Shown: piece by piece, positions 63,433-64,000 of the stretch
How the letters are laid out: every line of letters starts with the position of its first letter
Position numbering within the stretch: the stretch's first letter is position 1
NCBI GenBank assembly: GCA_047967505.1
Contig: CM106541.1
Length of the DNA stretch: 64,000 nt
Direction: 5' to 3' (one strand)
From: Dipteris shenzhenensis
Taxonomy: Eukaryota > Polypodiophyta > Polypodiopsida > Gleicheniales
Made by a program: the position numbers and the translations under genes
The notes under the pieces: model-generated
Told to the model about the DNA's origin: nothing
What the model saw: only the letters and a program-made list of their open reading frames with translations
Database searches by the model: none

Positions 63433-64000
63433 ATGGCGTCTGATTCTCTTTCACAGATTGTCACTGAAAAGCTTGACAAGAACAACTTCCAGGCATGGAA
63501 GTTTAGAAGGACAAATTTCCTTATGGGAAAGGGCTATTGGGAGTTCATTACAGGAAATGAAGAAGAACCAGTTCTTCCTAATGTTCCCAATTAACAGGAA
63601 ATGCAGGTATTTAAAGGATGGCATGAGAGAGCCAGAAAAGTTATGTACTGGCTGTCTATCAGTATTTCGGATTCTATGATTGTGCATATTTAGGATGCAA
63701 GTATGGCAAAGGAGGCATGGGATACTTTGGCAAAAATGTACAGCACAAATATGCAAGCCAAGAAAATGCAGCTCAAGCAGGAGTTGCACAATGTGCAGAG
63801 AGAAAATATGAGCATCAATGACTACCACATGAAGGTGAAGAAAATTGCAGATGCACTTGCTTCCATTGGGTCACTAGTGGAAGATGATGATCTAGTTTCT
63901 GTGACCTTGAATGGTCTAGGAAAGGATTATGCATAGTTCCAGATATCCATTGCCGTTCGTGAAAAATTTCCTGATTTTAAAGAGTTATTTGCTCTTCTAA
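63433..64000 (+). pseudogene. copia F Gag (runs off the window)
   Basis: One continuous frame from ATG 63433: 'MASDSLSQIVTEKLDKNNFQ', 'AWKFRRTNFLMGKGYWEFIT', 'KEAWDTLAKMYSTNMQAKKM', 'LKQELHNVQRENMSINDYHM', 'VTLNGLGKDYA', a textbook UBN2-type copia Gag, without frameshifts. Three in-frame stops (TAA near 63591, TAG near 63690, TAG near 63934) all stand where Gln codons are likely (e.g. 'DYAQFQ'). It belongs to a different copia lineage from E. Confidence 0.9.

Overview
The window is plant nuclear repeat DNA, with no recognisable intact host housekeeping gene. It carries Ty1/copia elements primed by initiator tRNA-Met (TGGTATCAGAGC), Ty3/gypsy elements, En/Spm-type CACTA transposons coding a TNP2 transposase, hAT remnants, MITEs and an approximately 180-bp satellite. 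The density of nested, decayed elements fits a large, repeat-rich land-plant genome such as a gymnosperm, fern or other seed-free plant. The species cannot be fixed from the sequence.

Layout. 0.4-2.65 kb: decayed minus-strand copia (integrase, gag, LTR-like end). 2.665-9.895 kb: minus-strand gypsy element (gypsy-1) with GCAC target duplications, a 986-bp 3' LTR, a truncated 5' LTR, and an RNase H domain upstream of gag. 9.9-13.68 kb: degenerate satellite interrupted by a LINE-endonuclease-like fragment. 13.7-14.5 kb: unclassified family 'D'. 14.547-22.388 kb: CACTA element A with both terminal inverted repeats and CTT duplications. It carries an 8-bp-TSD MITE, a polypurine/palindrome array, a solo gypsy-1 LTR (itself holding a second MITE) and a foldback MITE. 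22.4-24.9 kb: a duplicated CACTA segment, more family D and unassigned DNA. 25.1-26.9 kb: a minus-strand gene with three open, spliceable exons and no recognised function.

27.05-28.77 kb: plus-strand copia RT/RNase H ending in a truncated LTR. 28.767-30.878 kb: palindrome with roughly 1-kb arms carrying a TATA-containing LTR-like sequence. Up to 37.1 kb: gypsy-2, the best preserved element, with two RNase H domains in pol. 37.1-37.36 kb: foldback. 37.36-44.573 kb: CACTA element B, carrying a gag-only LTR element (42.250-44.538 kb). 45.3-48.2 kb: hAT transposase and a separate BED-finger fragment. 49.5-50.0 kb: RING-like remnant. 50.09-57.6 kb: second family D copy split by copia element E (51.124-56.860 kb), which has lost integrase. 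58.4-58.9 kb: polypurine tract. 59.1-60.73 kb: copia pieces including an inverted junction. 61-61.9 kb: G-run/C-run array. 62.565 kb to the end: start of another copia element (5' LTR, PBS, gag).

The elements date each other by nesting. Paralogous copies inside the window give natural empty sites that fix element ends: MITE-1 (two of four copies), MITE-2 and the solo LTR. Most coding regions are dead through stops (almost all TAA/TAG at likely Gln codons), frameshifts and lost catalytic residues. The main candidates for novelty are the RNase H domain 5' of gag in gypsy-1, the conserved leader ORF shared by both gypsy elements, the spliced unknown gene, and the 1-kb near-perfect palindrome. 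All alignments were made by eye; no database search was run.
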